A program made the translations under genes and the position numbers. The notes beneath the pieces are model-generated. The model saw only the letters and a program-made list of their open reading frames with translations. It was not told the DNA's origin and made no database searches. From Isoptericola halotolerans (lineage in GTDB: Bacteria > Actinomycetota > Actinomycetes > Actinomycetales > Cellulomonadaceae), in NCBI RefSeq assembly GCF_003003075.1, contig NZ_PVTX01000001.1, positions 434,001-498,000 on the forward strand: DNA of 64,000 nucleotides, read 5' to 3'. Position 1 is the first letter of the stretch, and each line of letters begins with the position of its first letter. This document shows, piece by piece, positions 44,689-52,342 of this stretch.

Positions 44689-46383
44689 ATGCGGATCCTG
44701 CTGCTGGTCTCGGCGTTCAACGGCTTGACGCAGCGCGTCTGGTGCGCGCTCCGGGACGAGGGACACGACGTCGGTGTGGAGATCGCCCCGGCCTTCGACT
44801 CGCCCGAGGCGCTGACCGCCGCCGTGGCGGACGCCGACCCCGACCTGATCCTGTGCCCGTTCCTCAAGCACCGCGTGCCGCAGGAGGTGTGGGACCGCTG
44901 GACCACCGTCGTCGTGCACCCCGGTCCGGTGGGGGACAGGGGGCCGTCCTCGCTGGACCACGCCATCCTCACGCGGCAGGAGCGCTGGGGCGTGACGGCC
45001 CTGTCCACCGTCGAGGAGATGGACGCCGGTCCCGTGTGGGCCACGTCGACGTTCGCGCTGCCCGACGTCCCCGTCGCGAAGAGCGCCCTGTACAACGGGC
45101 CCGTGGCCGACGCGGCCATGGCCTGCGTCGCCGAGGTGGTGCGCATGGTCGCGGCGGGCGAGCAGCCCGTGCCCGCCGACGACATGCCCCGCGAGGTCCC
45201 GGGGACCGGTGAGCTGCCGCTCCTGCGGCGTCCGGCGTTCGAGATCGACTGGTCGCTGCCCGTCGAGGAGCTGGCACGCCGGGTCGCGGCGGCCGACGGC
45301 GCCCCGGGCGCCCCCGCGCAGATCGACGGCGAGCGCTTCTGCCTGTTCGACGCCGTCGCGAGCCCTGACGTGCTGGACCCGGACGCCGAGCCGGGCACCG
45401 TCGTCGGTCACGACGTCGACGCCGTGGCCCTCGCGGCCTCCGACGGCACCCTCTGGGTGGGCTACGCGGCCACGCTGGCCGAGCGGCGCGGCACCAAGCT
45501 GCCGGCGCGCATGGTCCTCGACCCCCGGTCGGCCTCCGTGCGGCGCGCCGGTCCGCCCGAGCTGGCCGAGACGCACTACGAGCGCGACGGCGACGTCGGC
45601 CTCCTGACGATCCGCTCCTACAACGGCGCGATGCACACCGAGCAGTGCCGGCGGCTCACCGCGGCCGTCACCGAGGCGCTCGCGGAGGACACGAGCGTGC
45701 TCGTCCTGCGCGGCACGGAGAGCCTGTTCTCCAACGGGATCCACCTCGGGGTCATCGACGCCGCCGAGGACCCGGCGGTGGAGGCCTGGGCGAACATCCA
45801 GGCCATCGACGACCTCTGCGAGGCGGTGGCCGGCGCGGACCAGCTCACCGTGGCCGCCTTCACGGCGAGCGCCGGGGCCGGTGGCGTGATGGCCGGGCTG
45901 TGCGCCGACGTCGTCCTGTCCCGGGACGGGGTGGTGCTCAACCCGTTCTACGACATGGGGATCTACGGCTCCGAGCTGCACACGTGGACCGTCGCCGCGC
46001 GCGTCGGGCCGGAGGTTGCGGACATGCTGCTCACCGGCCGGCTGCCCCTCTCCGCGCACCGCGCCGCCGATCTGGGCCTGATCGACGCCGTCGGGCCGCG
46101 GGACACGGGCGAGTTCGACGCCTGGCTCGCCAAGCGCGTCGCCGAGCTGGCCGGCCCGGCGGAGCTGGCCGCCGCGTCCGCGGCGGCCCAGGACCGGGCA
46201 CCCGACCGGCCGCTGTCGTACCACCGCACGATCGAGCTGGCCGAGATGGCCCGCGACATCTTCGACGACCGCCACGGGTTCGCGGCCCGGCGGGGCGACT
46301 TCCTGCGCAAGGCCGCGGCACCCGAGACGCCCGAGCGGCTGCGGTTCGCGCGGTCGGGAGGATCGCCCGAGGAGGTTCGGTGA
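44689..46383 (+). CDS. hypX: HypX/HoxX-type hydrogenase maturation protein (CO-ligand synthesis)
   Basis: 564-residue fusion: an N-terminal formyl-tetrahydrofolate-binding domain (ILLLVSAFNGLTQRVW, LILCPFLKHRVPQEVW, VVHPGPVGDRGPSSLDHAI, WGVTALSTVEEMDAGPVWA) and a C-terminal enoyl-CoA hydratase/isomerase-like domain (about 290-540, FSNGIHLGVIDA, GAGGVMAGLCADVVLSRDGVVLNPFYDMGIYGSE). This matches HypX, which makes the active-site CO of [NiFe]-hydrogenases from N10-formyl-THF through formyl-CoA under oxic conditions. No hydrogenase or other hyp gene lies within this window. Several ATGs precede; I take 44689, which has GAGGA 5 nt upstream. Confidence 0.87.
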   Translation: MRILLLVSAFNGLTQRVWCALRDEGHDVGVEIAPAFDSPEALTAAVADADPDLILCPFLKHRVPQEVWDRWTTVVVHPGPVGDRGPSSLDHAILTRQERWGVTALSTVEEMDAGPVWATSTFALPDVPVAKSALYNGPVADAAMACVAEVVRMVAAGEQPVPADDMPREVPGTGELPLLRRPAFEIDWSLPVEELARRVAAADGAPGAPAQIDGERFCLFDAVASPDVLDPDAEPGTVVGHDVDAVALAASDGTLWVGYAATLAERRGTKLPARMVLDPRSASVRRAGPPELAETHYERDGDVGLLTIRSYNGAMHTEQCRRLTAAVTEALAEDTSVLVLRGTESLFSNGIHLGVIDAAEDPAVEAWANIQAIDDLCEAVAGADQLTVAAFTASAGAGGVMAGLCADVVLSRDGVVLNPFYDMGIYGSELHTWTVAARVGPEVADMLLTGRLPLSAHRAADLGLIDAVGPRDTGEFDAWLAKRVAELAGPAELAAASAAAQDRAPDRPLSYHRTIELAEMARDIFDDRHGFAARRGDFLRKAAAPETPERLRFARSGGSPEEVR

Positions 46384-46424
46384 ATGGTCGGCGGGTGCCC
46401 GTGCGCGGCCGGTAGGTTGGCCCC

Positions 46425-47996
46425 GTGATCTTCACCCACCACCGCCCGAGCCCGCCGTCCGCCCGCTCGAACGGTCGGCGGACCGCCGGCGTGGCCGCTG
46501 TCCTCGCCACGCTGCTCGTCCTCGCGGGGTGCACCGGGGGCGCTCCGGCCAAGGACCAGACGCCGGCCGGGCAGGCGTCGAGCGCGTCCGGTGACGGCGC
46601 GCCCGAGGGCTTCGAGAAGTTCTACTCGCAGGACGTCGTCTGGACGGAGTGCCGCACCGACTTCGAGTGCGCCACCGTCGCGGCGCCGCTGTCCTGGAGC
46701 GACCCGGACGCCGGGGAGATCGAGCTGGCGGTCATGCGGACCCGGGCGGGCGGGGACAAGATCGGTTCGCTCCTGATCAACCCGGGCGGTCCCGGCGGGT
46801 CCGGCGTCGACTACCTCGAGGCCGCGGCGGCAACCCTCGGCGACCGGCTCCGCGAGTCGTACGACATCGTGGGCTTCGACCCGCGGGGCGTCCGGGACTC
46901 GACGGAGGTGCGGTGCTACGGCGACGCGAAGAAGGACCAGTACCTCAGCGAGGACTTCGACCTGTCGACGGACGAGGGGCTGGCGGCCGCCCGGGAGTCG
47001 AACGCCGCCTGGGCCGCAGCCTGCGCGGAGAACACCGGGGAGCTGCTCGGCAACGTCGACACGCAGAGCGCCGCCAAGGACATGGACATGCTTCGCGCCG
47101 CCCTCGGCGACGACGAGCTCCACTACCTCGGCGCGTCCTACGGCACGAGCCTCGGCGCGACGTACGCCGGACTGTTCCCCGAGCGGACCGGCCGGCTCGT
47201 CCTGGACGGAGCCATCGACCCGCGGCTGGAGGACGGCGAGATGTCGGCCGGCCAGGCCGTCGGGTTCGAGAACGCCCTGCGCGCCTACGTCGACGACTGC
47301 CAGGGCGGTGCCGGCTGCCCGCTGACCGGGTCCGTGGACGACGGCATGCAGCAGGTGCGTGGCGTCCTCGACCAGGCCCTCGAGCGGCCGTACCCCACGG
47401 ACAGCGACCGCGAGGTGACGCAGACGCTCGCGTTCTACGGCGTCGCCGTCACGCTGTACGACGAGCAGAACTGGCCGCTCCTGACCCAGGCGCTCGAGGA
47501 GGCGATCGACAAGGGCACCGGCACGATGCTGCTGTTCCTCGCCGACTTCTACAACGACCGGAACGCCGACGGCTCCTTCGCCACCAACTCGACCGAGGCG
47601 TTCAGCGCCGTCAACTGCCTGGACGGGCGCAGCGACCCCGATGTCGAGGCCATGCGGGCCGAGGCGGCGGAGATCGAGGCCGCGGCCCCGACCGTCGGCA
47701 CGTTCTTCAGCTACGGCGGGATCTCCTGCGCCGACTGGCCGTACCCGGTGGCCGAGCAGCAGTACGACGTGGCGGCGCCCGGCGCGGCACCCATCGTGGT
47801 GGTCGGCACCACCAACGACCCGGCCACGCCGTACGTGTGGGCCGAGGGCATGGCGGAGGCGCTGGACTCCGCCGTCCTGGTGACCTACGAGGGTGAGGGG
47901 CACACCGCGTACGGCCGGTCGAACAGCTGCATCGACGACGCGCTCGAGGACTACCTCGTGGACGGCACCGTCCCCGAGGACGGCCTCACCTGCTGA
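46425..47996 (+). CDS. secreted tripeptidyl-aminopeptidase-like S33 peptidase lipoprotein
   Basis: Extracytoplasmic alpha/beta-hydrolase of 523 residues, of the Tap family (removes tripeptides from the N-terminus of secreted proteins in Streptomyces). Signal peptide (RRTAGVAAVLATLLVLAGC) with a lipobox LAGC, Cys38. Catalytic features: oxyanion INPGGPGGSG, FDPRG, nucleophile elbow GASYGTS, acidic TTNDPATPYVWA with the Tap-like C-terminal domain, and His in GEGHTAYGRS. GTG 46425. Stop TGA (47994-47996) lies in the first unit of the second 20-bp repeat array. Confidence 0.9.
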   Translation: MIFTHHRPSPPSARSNGRRTAGVAAVLATLLVLAGCTGGAPAKDQTPAGQASSASGDGAPEGFEKFYSQDVVWTECRTDFECATVAAPLSWSDPDAGEIELAVMRTRAGGDKIGSLLINPGGPGGSGVDYLEAAAATLGDRLRESYDIVGFDPRGVRDSTEVRCYGDAKKDQYLSEDFDLSTDEGLAAARESNAAWAAACAENTGELLGNVDTQSAAKDMDMLRAALGDDELHYLGASYGTSLGATYAGLFPERTGRLVLDGAIDPRLEDGEMSAGQAVGFENALRAYVDDCQGGAGCPLTGSVDDGMQQVRGVLDQALERPYPTDSDREVTQTLAFYGVAVTLYDEQNWPLLTQALEEAIDKGTGTMLLFLADFYNDRNADGSFATNSTEAFSAVNCLDGRSDPDVEAMRAEAAEIEAAAPTVGTFFSYGGISCADWPYPVAEQQYDVAAPGAAPIVVVGTTNDPATPYVWAEGMAEALDSAVLVTYEGEGHTAYGRSNSCIDDALEDYLVDGTVPEDGLTC

Positions 47997-48091
47997 GTTA
48001 GTGCCACCCCCGCCGAGGTAGTGGCCCGCGCGCTGAGGTAGTGCCGACCGCGCCGAGGTAGTAGCGCGGGCGCCGAGGTAGTGGCGCGCCG
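47992..48091. repeat. 20-bp period repeat array, five diverged units
   Basis: Core GCYGAGGTAGTG-like sequence begins at 47992 (GCTGAGTTAGTG), 48012, 48032, 48052 and 48072, exactly 20 bp apart, with variable 8-bp spacers. It is the older, diverged relative of the array at 37270 and likewise starts at the stop codon of a gene. It ends about 120 bp before tRNA-Thr. Confidence 0.88.
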
Positions 48092-48137
48092 GACGTCGGG
48101 TGTGAGCCATGCGACGCCGGCGGGCCCGCGGATCCTT

Positions 48138-48167
48138 TTGGAATCGCGGCCGGGCGTCGGGTAGTCT
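48138..48167 (+). promoter_or_regulatory. sigma-70-type promoter for tRNA-Thr
   Basis: TTGGAA (48138-48143) and TAGTCT (48162-48167) are separated by 18 bp and end 46 bp before the tRNA. The fit to TTGACA/TATAAT is fair in a GC-rich context. Confidence 0.45.
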
Positions 48168-48213
48168 GGGCGCGCCCGCTGATCGAGGCTCTGTCTCGGT
48201 CGTCGTCGGGCGC

Positions 48214-48286
48214 GCCGCCTTAGCTCAGTCGGTAGAGCGGTTCACTCGTAATGAACAGGTCATCAGTTCGATTCTGATAGGCGGCT
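48214..48286 (+). tRNA. tRNA-Thr (anticodon CGU)
   Basis: 73-nt tRNA: acceptor GCCGCCT pairs with AGGCGGC, D-arm TAGCTCAGTCGGTAGAGC, anticodon stem GTTCA/TGAAC with loop CTCGTAA (anticodon CGT), T-arm ATCAG-TTCGATT-CTGAT, discriminator T. CCA is not encoded. It reads ACG codons. A 14-bp stem terminator follows. Its 3' end is repeated with changes at 49442. Confidence 0.95.
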
Positions 48287-48294
48287 CAAGACTC

Positions 48295-48328
48295 GGCCCC
48301 TCACCAGCCACGACGCTGGTGAGGGGCC
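48295..48328 (+). terminator. rho-independent-type terminator after tRNA-Thr
   Basis: GGCCCCTCACCAGC (48295-48308) pairs perfectly with 48315-48328; 6-nt loop; followed by ATTCT. Stem 14 bp. Confidence 0.85.
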
Positions 48329-48451
48329 ATTCTCGTGCCCGGCGGTTGCCTGCGAGTGGCCGACGCCCTGACGGCAGCCGGCTCAAGCTCATCATGCACG
48401 TCGCTCGACGCGACCGACGGCGGGCGACCGTAGCGGGTGGGCTGGGACTTG

Positions 48452-49324
48452 CTAGGAGGGTTCGAGGGAGCGATCTTCCTGGAAAGCAGCCACCATCCGG
48501 TGGAACTTCTGCACGTGCCTGCGGATCCGCGCGGCGTCGGTCTCTGAGTTGAGGCACGGCTTGCGTTTGCCGACGAGAAGAACATCGCCGGACTTGCCGG
48601 CGGGGTCCCAAGGCTCCTTCAGGTGGCGAAGCGGGTTGAGTGCTCGCGATCCCACCGTTGCGGGCAGTCGCGAACGCAGCCACGCAAACTGCTCGGTCGT
48701 GAACAGGTTGGTCGAGATGTTCAGTTCCTCCAGAGCCGTGAGGGCTCCGAGGGGCTGGATCCGGTTGTCATCGATGCGCTTCGGCTTCAGGGTCAGGCTC
48801 CGGAGGCCTGTCAGGTCGGCCAAGGGTTCCAGTGTCTCGAAGGTCGACTTCGGCCAGATGGAATCGTCGAGGCAGACATGATCCAGCGCTTGTCCGGCGG
48901 GTAGATCGTCCAGCCGGTGGAGTCGTAGGAAGTTGTCGAGGCGCAGGGCTCTCAGGTGCGGCGTGCGCGCCAGGTTCCACAGGTGGGTGGCGCGTTGGTT
49001 CCAGAAGAACGAGACCATGCGAAGGTCGGGTAGGTCCTCCAGTGGTGTCAGGTCCTCCAGTCGCGGGCACTTCCAGAACTCGATCGCGGTGAACCTGCCT
49101 CCATAGGTGGTGACAAGGTGCTCAAGATCCCGCTGCCCCAGGCCGCTGATGCGAAGTGTGGTGGCTTCAGTGTTCCGGTCGATCGCCGAGAACTGGCTCC
49201 GGTCGCACTTCCCGCCGTTGATCTCGGACTGGATGAGGTCGATGAGCCACGGCGGCCGGACGTGACCGGCATCCCGGAATTCGCGGATGTCCGCCGGGCC
49301 TGGATGCATCACCGCTCCGTTCAT
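48452..49324 (-). CDS. leucine-rich-repeat protein of unknown function
   Basis: 290-residue cytoplasmic protein. Degenerate bacterial LRR units run from about 70 to 215: LEDLTPLEDLPDLRMVSFF, LWNLARTPHLRALRLDNF, LEPLADLTGLRSLTL, IQPLGALTALEELNIS. The C-terminal 70 residues are basic and charged (KSGDVLLVGKRKP, RIRRHVQKFHRMVAAFQED). Base composition is lower in GC and codon choice less biased than neighbours, a sign of transfer. It faces the tRNA gene and is the only gene between the tRNA and its damaged 3' copy. No family beyond LRR recognised; the ATG at 49324 or the one 15 bp downstream could be used. Confidence 0.72.
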   Translation of the reverse strand: MNGAVMHPGPADIREFRDAGHVRPPWLIDLIQSEINGGKCDRSQFSAIDRNTEATTLRISGLGQRDLEHLVTTYGGRFTAIEFWKCPRLEDLTPLEDLPDLRMVSFFWNQRATHLWNLARTPHLRALRLDNFLRLHRLDDLPAGQALDHVCLDDSIWPKSTFETLEPLADLTGLRSLTLKPKRIDDNRIQPLGALTALEELNISTNLFTTEQFAWLRSRLPATVGSRALNPLRHLKEPWDPAGKSGDVLLVGKRKPCLNSETDAARIRRHVQKFHRMVAAFQEDRSLEPS

Positions 49325-49441
49325 CTCGTTGAGCAGAGGCCATGCTCAAGCACCGTTGCTGAGGTCTGAGGCCGACGAACGCACCGCGATCGTCCGACCA
49401 ATGCTGGCGGCAAGCATAGAGCGGCCCCGAGGAGTGCCACC

Positions 49442-49465
49442 AGTTCGGATCTGAGAGGCGGCTCA
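49442..49465 (+). repeat. damaged copy of the tRNA-Thr 3' end
   Basis: These 24 bp match 48265-48288 (T-arm, acceptor end and the next two bases) at 21 positions. A further match, TAGAGCGG, lies upstream at 49417-49424, in the same order as in the tRNA D-arm, with a shortened middle. The copy cannot fold to a tRNA. Confidence 0.7.
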
Positions 49466-49472
49466 GCGCGCG

Positions 49473-49505
49473 GAAGGCCCGGAACCTTGACGGTTCCGGG
49501 CCTTC
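49473..49505 (+). terminator. hairpin after the tRNA remnant
   Basis: GAAGGCCCGGAACC (49473-49486) pairs perfectly with 49492-49505; 5-nt loop. It follows the tRNA remnant as the terminator at 48295 follows the intact tRNA, and also serves the convergent gene ending at 49550. Confidence 0.75.
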
Positions 49506-49549
49506 GTCGTCCCTCGGCGTGTACCGCCCGCCGACGACGTCGCCGGCAC

Positions 49550-49906
49550 TCAGCCGCGAGGCTGCGAGCTGGTCTGCTGGAAGCGGTCCGGCGGGCTGGG
49601 CTCGGCGGCCGTCTGCGGCGAGGCCTTGCTCCCGTGGCGGGTGCCGTCCTGCGACGGCGCCGCGTCCGGGTCGCCGCCCGAGGGCTGGGCGCCCTCGCGG
49701 AGCTCGTCCAGACGCTGCTCGAGCACCGTCAGCACGGGCACCCGGCTCCCGTGCGCGCGCTCGTAGGCGAGGATCTTCTCCAGCCCACCGGCGTCGAGCT
49801 GCCGGACCCGGTGCGCGAGCGTCCCCACCGGCAGGTGGTCGTAGTCGGGCAGCGGCAGGTCGTCGTGGTCCGGCTCGGTGGTCGGGTTCGTCCGGTCGTC
49901 GGTCAT
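49550..49906 (-). CDS. small conserved actinobacterial protein
   Basis: 118-residue soluble acidic protein. The N-terminal half DYDHLPVGTLAHRVRQLDAGGLEKILAYERAHGSRVPVLTVLEQRLDELREG is a pattern I have seen in many actinobacterial hypothetical proteins (short helical domain, DUF8129-like as far as I recall); the C-terminal half is disordered, Pro/Ser/Gln-rich. GGGAGGA 6 nt before the ATG at 49906 supports the start. Function unknown; not obviously linked to the UdgX gene upstream on the same strand (110 bp). Confidence 0.7.
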   Translation of the reverse strand: MTDDRTNPTTEPDHDDLPLPDYDHLPVGTLAHRVRQLDAGGLEKILAYERAHGSRVPVLTVLEQRLDELREGAQPSGGDPDAAPSQDGTRHGSKASPQTAAEPSPPDRFQQTSSQPRG

Positions 49907-50016
49907 CGTGTCCTCCCTCGCGAGCTGTCACGGGGTCGCCGTTCCCGACGACCGTAGGCAGGCTTGCCGTCGGCACGCATCCCCGCGTCCGACGCCGCCC
50001 GGCGGGCGCTCGCGCG

Positions 50017-50676
50017 TCAGCGCACCGCCTCGCTCACGGTGCGCAGGTCGTCGACGAGCTCGCCGAACTTCTGCTCGCGGTCCGTACGGTCCCGCAGGCG
50101 CAGCAGGGCCGAGGGATGCGTGGTGACGACGACGTTCTCCACGTCGCGCGCCACCCGCAGCCCGTCGCCGGGGTCGAGGAGCCGGCCGCGCAGCTCGCCG
50201 ATCCTCACGGGCCGGCCGAGCACCGCGCGCGCGGCGGTCGCACCCGTCGCGACCACCACCCGGGGGCGCACGGCGGAAATCTCCGCCTCCAGCCACGGCA
50301 GGCACGCGCGGACGTGCGCGACGTCCGGCTTCTTGTGCAGCCGGCGCGTGCCGCGCTCGGTGAAGCGGAAGTGCTTGACGGCGTTGGTCACGTAGACGGT
50401 GCCGGACTCGATGCCGGCGGCCTCCAGCGCCTCGGCGAGCACTCGGCCGGCCGGGCCGACGAACGGCTCGCCCTCGCGGTCCTCGCGGTCGCCGGGCTGC
50501 TCGCCGACCAGCACGACGTCGGCGTCGTCCGGCCCGGTCGAGAACACGACCTGGGTGGCGGGGGACCACAGCTCGCAGCCGCGGCACGCGGGGGCCGCCG
50601 CGCCGAGCGTGTCGACGTCGGCGTCGTCGGGCACCCATCGGTGGGCGCCGGGGCGGTCGGGCGTGGTGCGGGGCAC
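50017..50676 (-). CDS. udgX: UdgX-type uracil-DNA glycosylase
   Basis: DNA-repair enzyme of the uracil-DNA glycosylase superfamily, 219 residues. Motif A GEQPGDREDREGEPFVGPAGRVL, the UdgX-specific loop RGTRRLHKKP with the His that in studied UdgX forms a covalent bond with the abasic sugar, and motif B TTHPSALLR. N-terminal CxxC (CRGCELW) and a third Cys in VRACLPWL suggest a 4Fe-4S cluster; where family 4 enzymes have VKC, this has VKHF, as I recall for UdgX. GTG 50676 follows GGAGGTGA by 4 nt, one of the best ribosome sites in the window. Divergent from def. Confidence 0.88.
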   Translation of the reverse strand: MPRTTPDRPGAHRWVPDDADVDTLGAAAPACRGCELWSPATQVVFSTGPDDADVVLVGEQPGDREDREGEPFVGPAGRVLAEALEAAGIESGTVYVTNAVKHFRFTERGTRRLHKKPDVAHVRACLPWLEAEISAVRPRVVVATGATAARAVLGRPVRIGELRGRLLDPGDGLRVARDVENVVVTTHPSALLRLRDRTDREQKFGELVDDLRTVSEAVR

Positions 50677-50759
50677 GGCGTCACCTCCGCCGCCAGGATC
50701 ACGCGTGCGGCGTGTGCTCGCTCACCGGCGCGTGGGCGGGGCGCCGGTAGGCTCTGGCC

Positions 50760-51446
50760 ATGGCTTGGAGCTTCGGTCGGCGGCGTCCCACCACGTATCT
50801 GCTGGGCGAGGCGGTCGACCCGTACCCCGCTCAGGCGCCCGAGGCGCGCCGCGGCCGGGTCCGGCGGATCACGGAGATCGGTGAGCCGGTCCTGCACGCC
50901 CCGGCCCGCACCGTCGAGACGTTCTCGACGCCGGAGCTGGCCGCGCTCGTGGACGACATGTTCGCGACCATGGAGGTGGCGCAGGGGGTGGGTCTGGCGG
51001 CGCCGCAGGTCGGGGTCGACCTGCGGGTCTTCGTCTACGACCTGACGGACGAGCGCGGCGACCGCCACGTGGGCCACGTGGTGAACCCGTCGCTCGAGAT
51101 CGACGACACGGCGGAGCTGATCACCGAGGAGGAGGGCTGCCTCTCCGTCCCGGGTGCCTACGTCCCCCTGGCTCGGCGGTCCGGGGCGACGATCCGCGGG
51201 GTGGACCAGCACGGCGGACCGGTGCAGCTCGAGGCCACGGGGTTCCTCGCGCGGTGCTTCGTGCACGAGGCCCAGCACCTGGACGGCACGCTCTACTGGG
51301 ACCACCTGTCGAAGGCGGACCAGCGTGACGCCCTGCGGCAGCGGGACGAGGAACGCCCGGAGGTCCTGGCGACGCGGCGTGAGATCGCGATCGAGCTGGA
51401 CAAGACGCCGGCCGACTACCCGCCGGAACCGGCCGGCGGGCGCTGA
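50760..51446 (+). CDS. def: peptide deformylase
   Basis: Removes the formyl group from N-terminal methionine of new proteins. 228 residues, with the three conserved motifs: GVGLAAPQVG, EEGCLSVPG and FVHEAQHLDG. The third is the metal-binding HExxH, with Glu as catalytic base and the motif-2 Cys as third ligand. An N-terminal extension of about 35 residues (RRRPTTYLLGEAVDPYPAQAPEARRG) precedes the catalytic core. Start ATG 50760. It is divergent from udgX and convergent with the secreted protein gene. Confidence 0.95.
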   Translation: MAWSFGRRRPTTYLLGEAVDPYPAQAPEARRGRVRRITEIGEPVLHAPARTVETFSTPELAALVDDMFATMEVAQGVGLAAPQVGVDLRVFVYDLTDERGDRHVGHVVNPSLEIDDTAELITEEEGCLSVPGAYVPLARRSGATIRGVDQHGGPVQLEATGFLARCFVHEAQHLDGTLYWDHLSKADQRDALRQRDEERPEVLATRREIAIELDKTPADYPPEPAGGR

Positions 51447-51453
51447 GAAGGGG

Positions 51454-52257
51454 TCAGTCCCCGCGTCCGCGCAGCCGCCAGACCACGAGGCCACCGGCGG
51501 TGAGCCCGGCGGCGGCGAGGCCGAGCCCGGTGATCGCCCACAGCTCGCCGTCGCTCACGTCGGCCTCGGCCGCCTGGTGCTGGTCGTCGATCACGGGCAG
51601 CTCACCACCGAAGCTGCGGTCCAGCGCCTCGAACTGCTCGGCGCCCATCGCCCCGGCGGTCGCCGTCGCCGACGGTGCCGGACTCCGCCTCGCGGACGGC
51701 GACGGCGACGGCGACGGTGTCGGGGTGGCGCTCGGCGTCGGGTCCGGCGTCGGCGTCGGCGTGGGCACGGCGGTGGGCGACGGCGGCGCCTCGGCCGAGG
51801 GTTCCGCCGTCGGGCGCGGGGAGGGGTCGGCGGGGGTGCTGGGAGCTGCCGGCGACGGTGTGGGCTTGCTCGGTGGCGCCGGGCTCTCCGCGGCTGGTTC
51901 GGTGCACCGGGGGCTCCCGTAGGACTCGTGCCACTCGCCGACGCCGGGCACCCGGACGTAGGCGACGCAGTAGCCGTCGGGCATCTCGGCCGCCGCGGCC
52001 GTGAACGCCACGTAGCCCCGCCGCGCACCGTCGAGCGACTCCGTGAGCCAGGCGTAGTCCCATCCCTCGCGGCTGCGGATCGAGTAGCCGACGCGCTGGT
52101 CGTCCTTGTGCTCGAGCTCCTTGCCGTCGAACGCCACGCCGTCGGCGGTCACGTCGAGGTCGCCGTCGGCCGCCGCGGGCAGCGTCGCTGCGAGGGCGAG
52201 GCCGGTACCGAGGGCGCCGGCGAGCAGGGCACGGACCGCAAGGCTGGCGACGCGCAC
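51454..52257 (-). CDS. secreted Pro/Thr/Ser-rich protein with C-terminal membrane anchor
   Basis: 267-residue exported protein. Signal peptide about 1-30 (SLAVRALLAGALGTGLALAATLPAAAD), a small domain of about 90 residues (DVTADGVAFDGKELEHKDDQRVGYSIRSREGWDYAWLTESLDGARRGYVAFTA) with a Cys pair near its end, a Pro/Ser/Thr linker of about 80 residues, a short acidic helix, and a C-terminal hydrophobic segment ending WRLRGRGD. The arrangement resembles sortase substrates but I see no LPxTG-like motif, so it is probably anchored by the helix. GTG 52257 follows GGAAGG by 6 nt. Function unknown. Confidence 0.75.
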   Translation of the reverse strand: MRVASLAVRALLAGALGTGLALAATLPAAADGDLDVTADGVAFDGKELEHKDDQRVGYSIRSREGWDYAWLTESLDGARRGYVAFTAAAAEMPDGYCVAYVRVPGVGEWHESYGSPRCTEPAAESPAPPSKPTPSPAAPSTPADPSPRPTAEPSAEAPPSPTAVPTPTPTPDPTPSATPTPSPSPSPSARRSPAPSATATAGAMGAEQFEALDRSFGGELPVIDDQHQAAEADVSDGELWAITGLGLAAAGLTAGGLVVWRLRGRGD

Positions 52258-52342
52258 GCGTGACCTTCCGACGCTGGGTGCCGGGGTTCCGGCGGGGCGA
52301 ACCACATCGTAGGGGACGTGCTCGCACGCCTGGAACGCCCGG

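Larger units (their letters stand above)
48287..49465. mobile_element. possible small integrated segment behind tRNA-Thr
   Basis: From the tRNA 3' end to a damaged copy of that end at 49442-49465 (21 of 24 bases equal) lies 1.18 kb of visibly lower GC than its surroundings holding only the leucine-rich-repeat gene. This is the layout left by tRNA-site integration, but no integrase is present, so it would be a remnant or satellite. Alternatively the copy is a decayed second tRNA gene. Confidence 0.35.

Noticed and set aside
49417-49465. Second functional tRNA-Thr
   Set aside because: No 5' acceptor strand, no anticodon arm, T-arm pairs broken; only a remnant.
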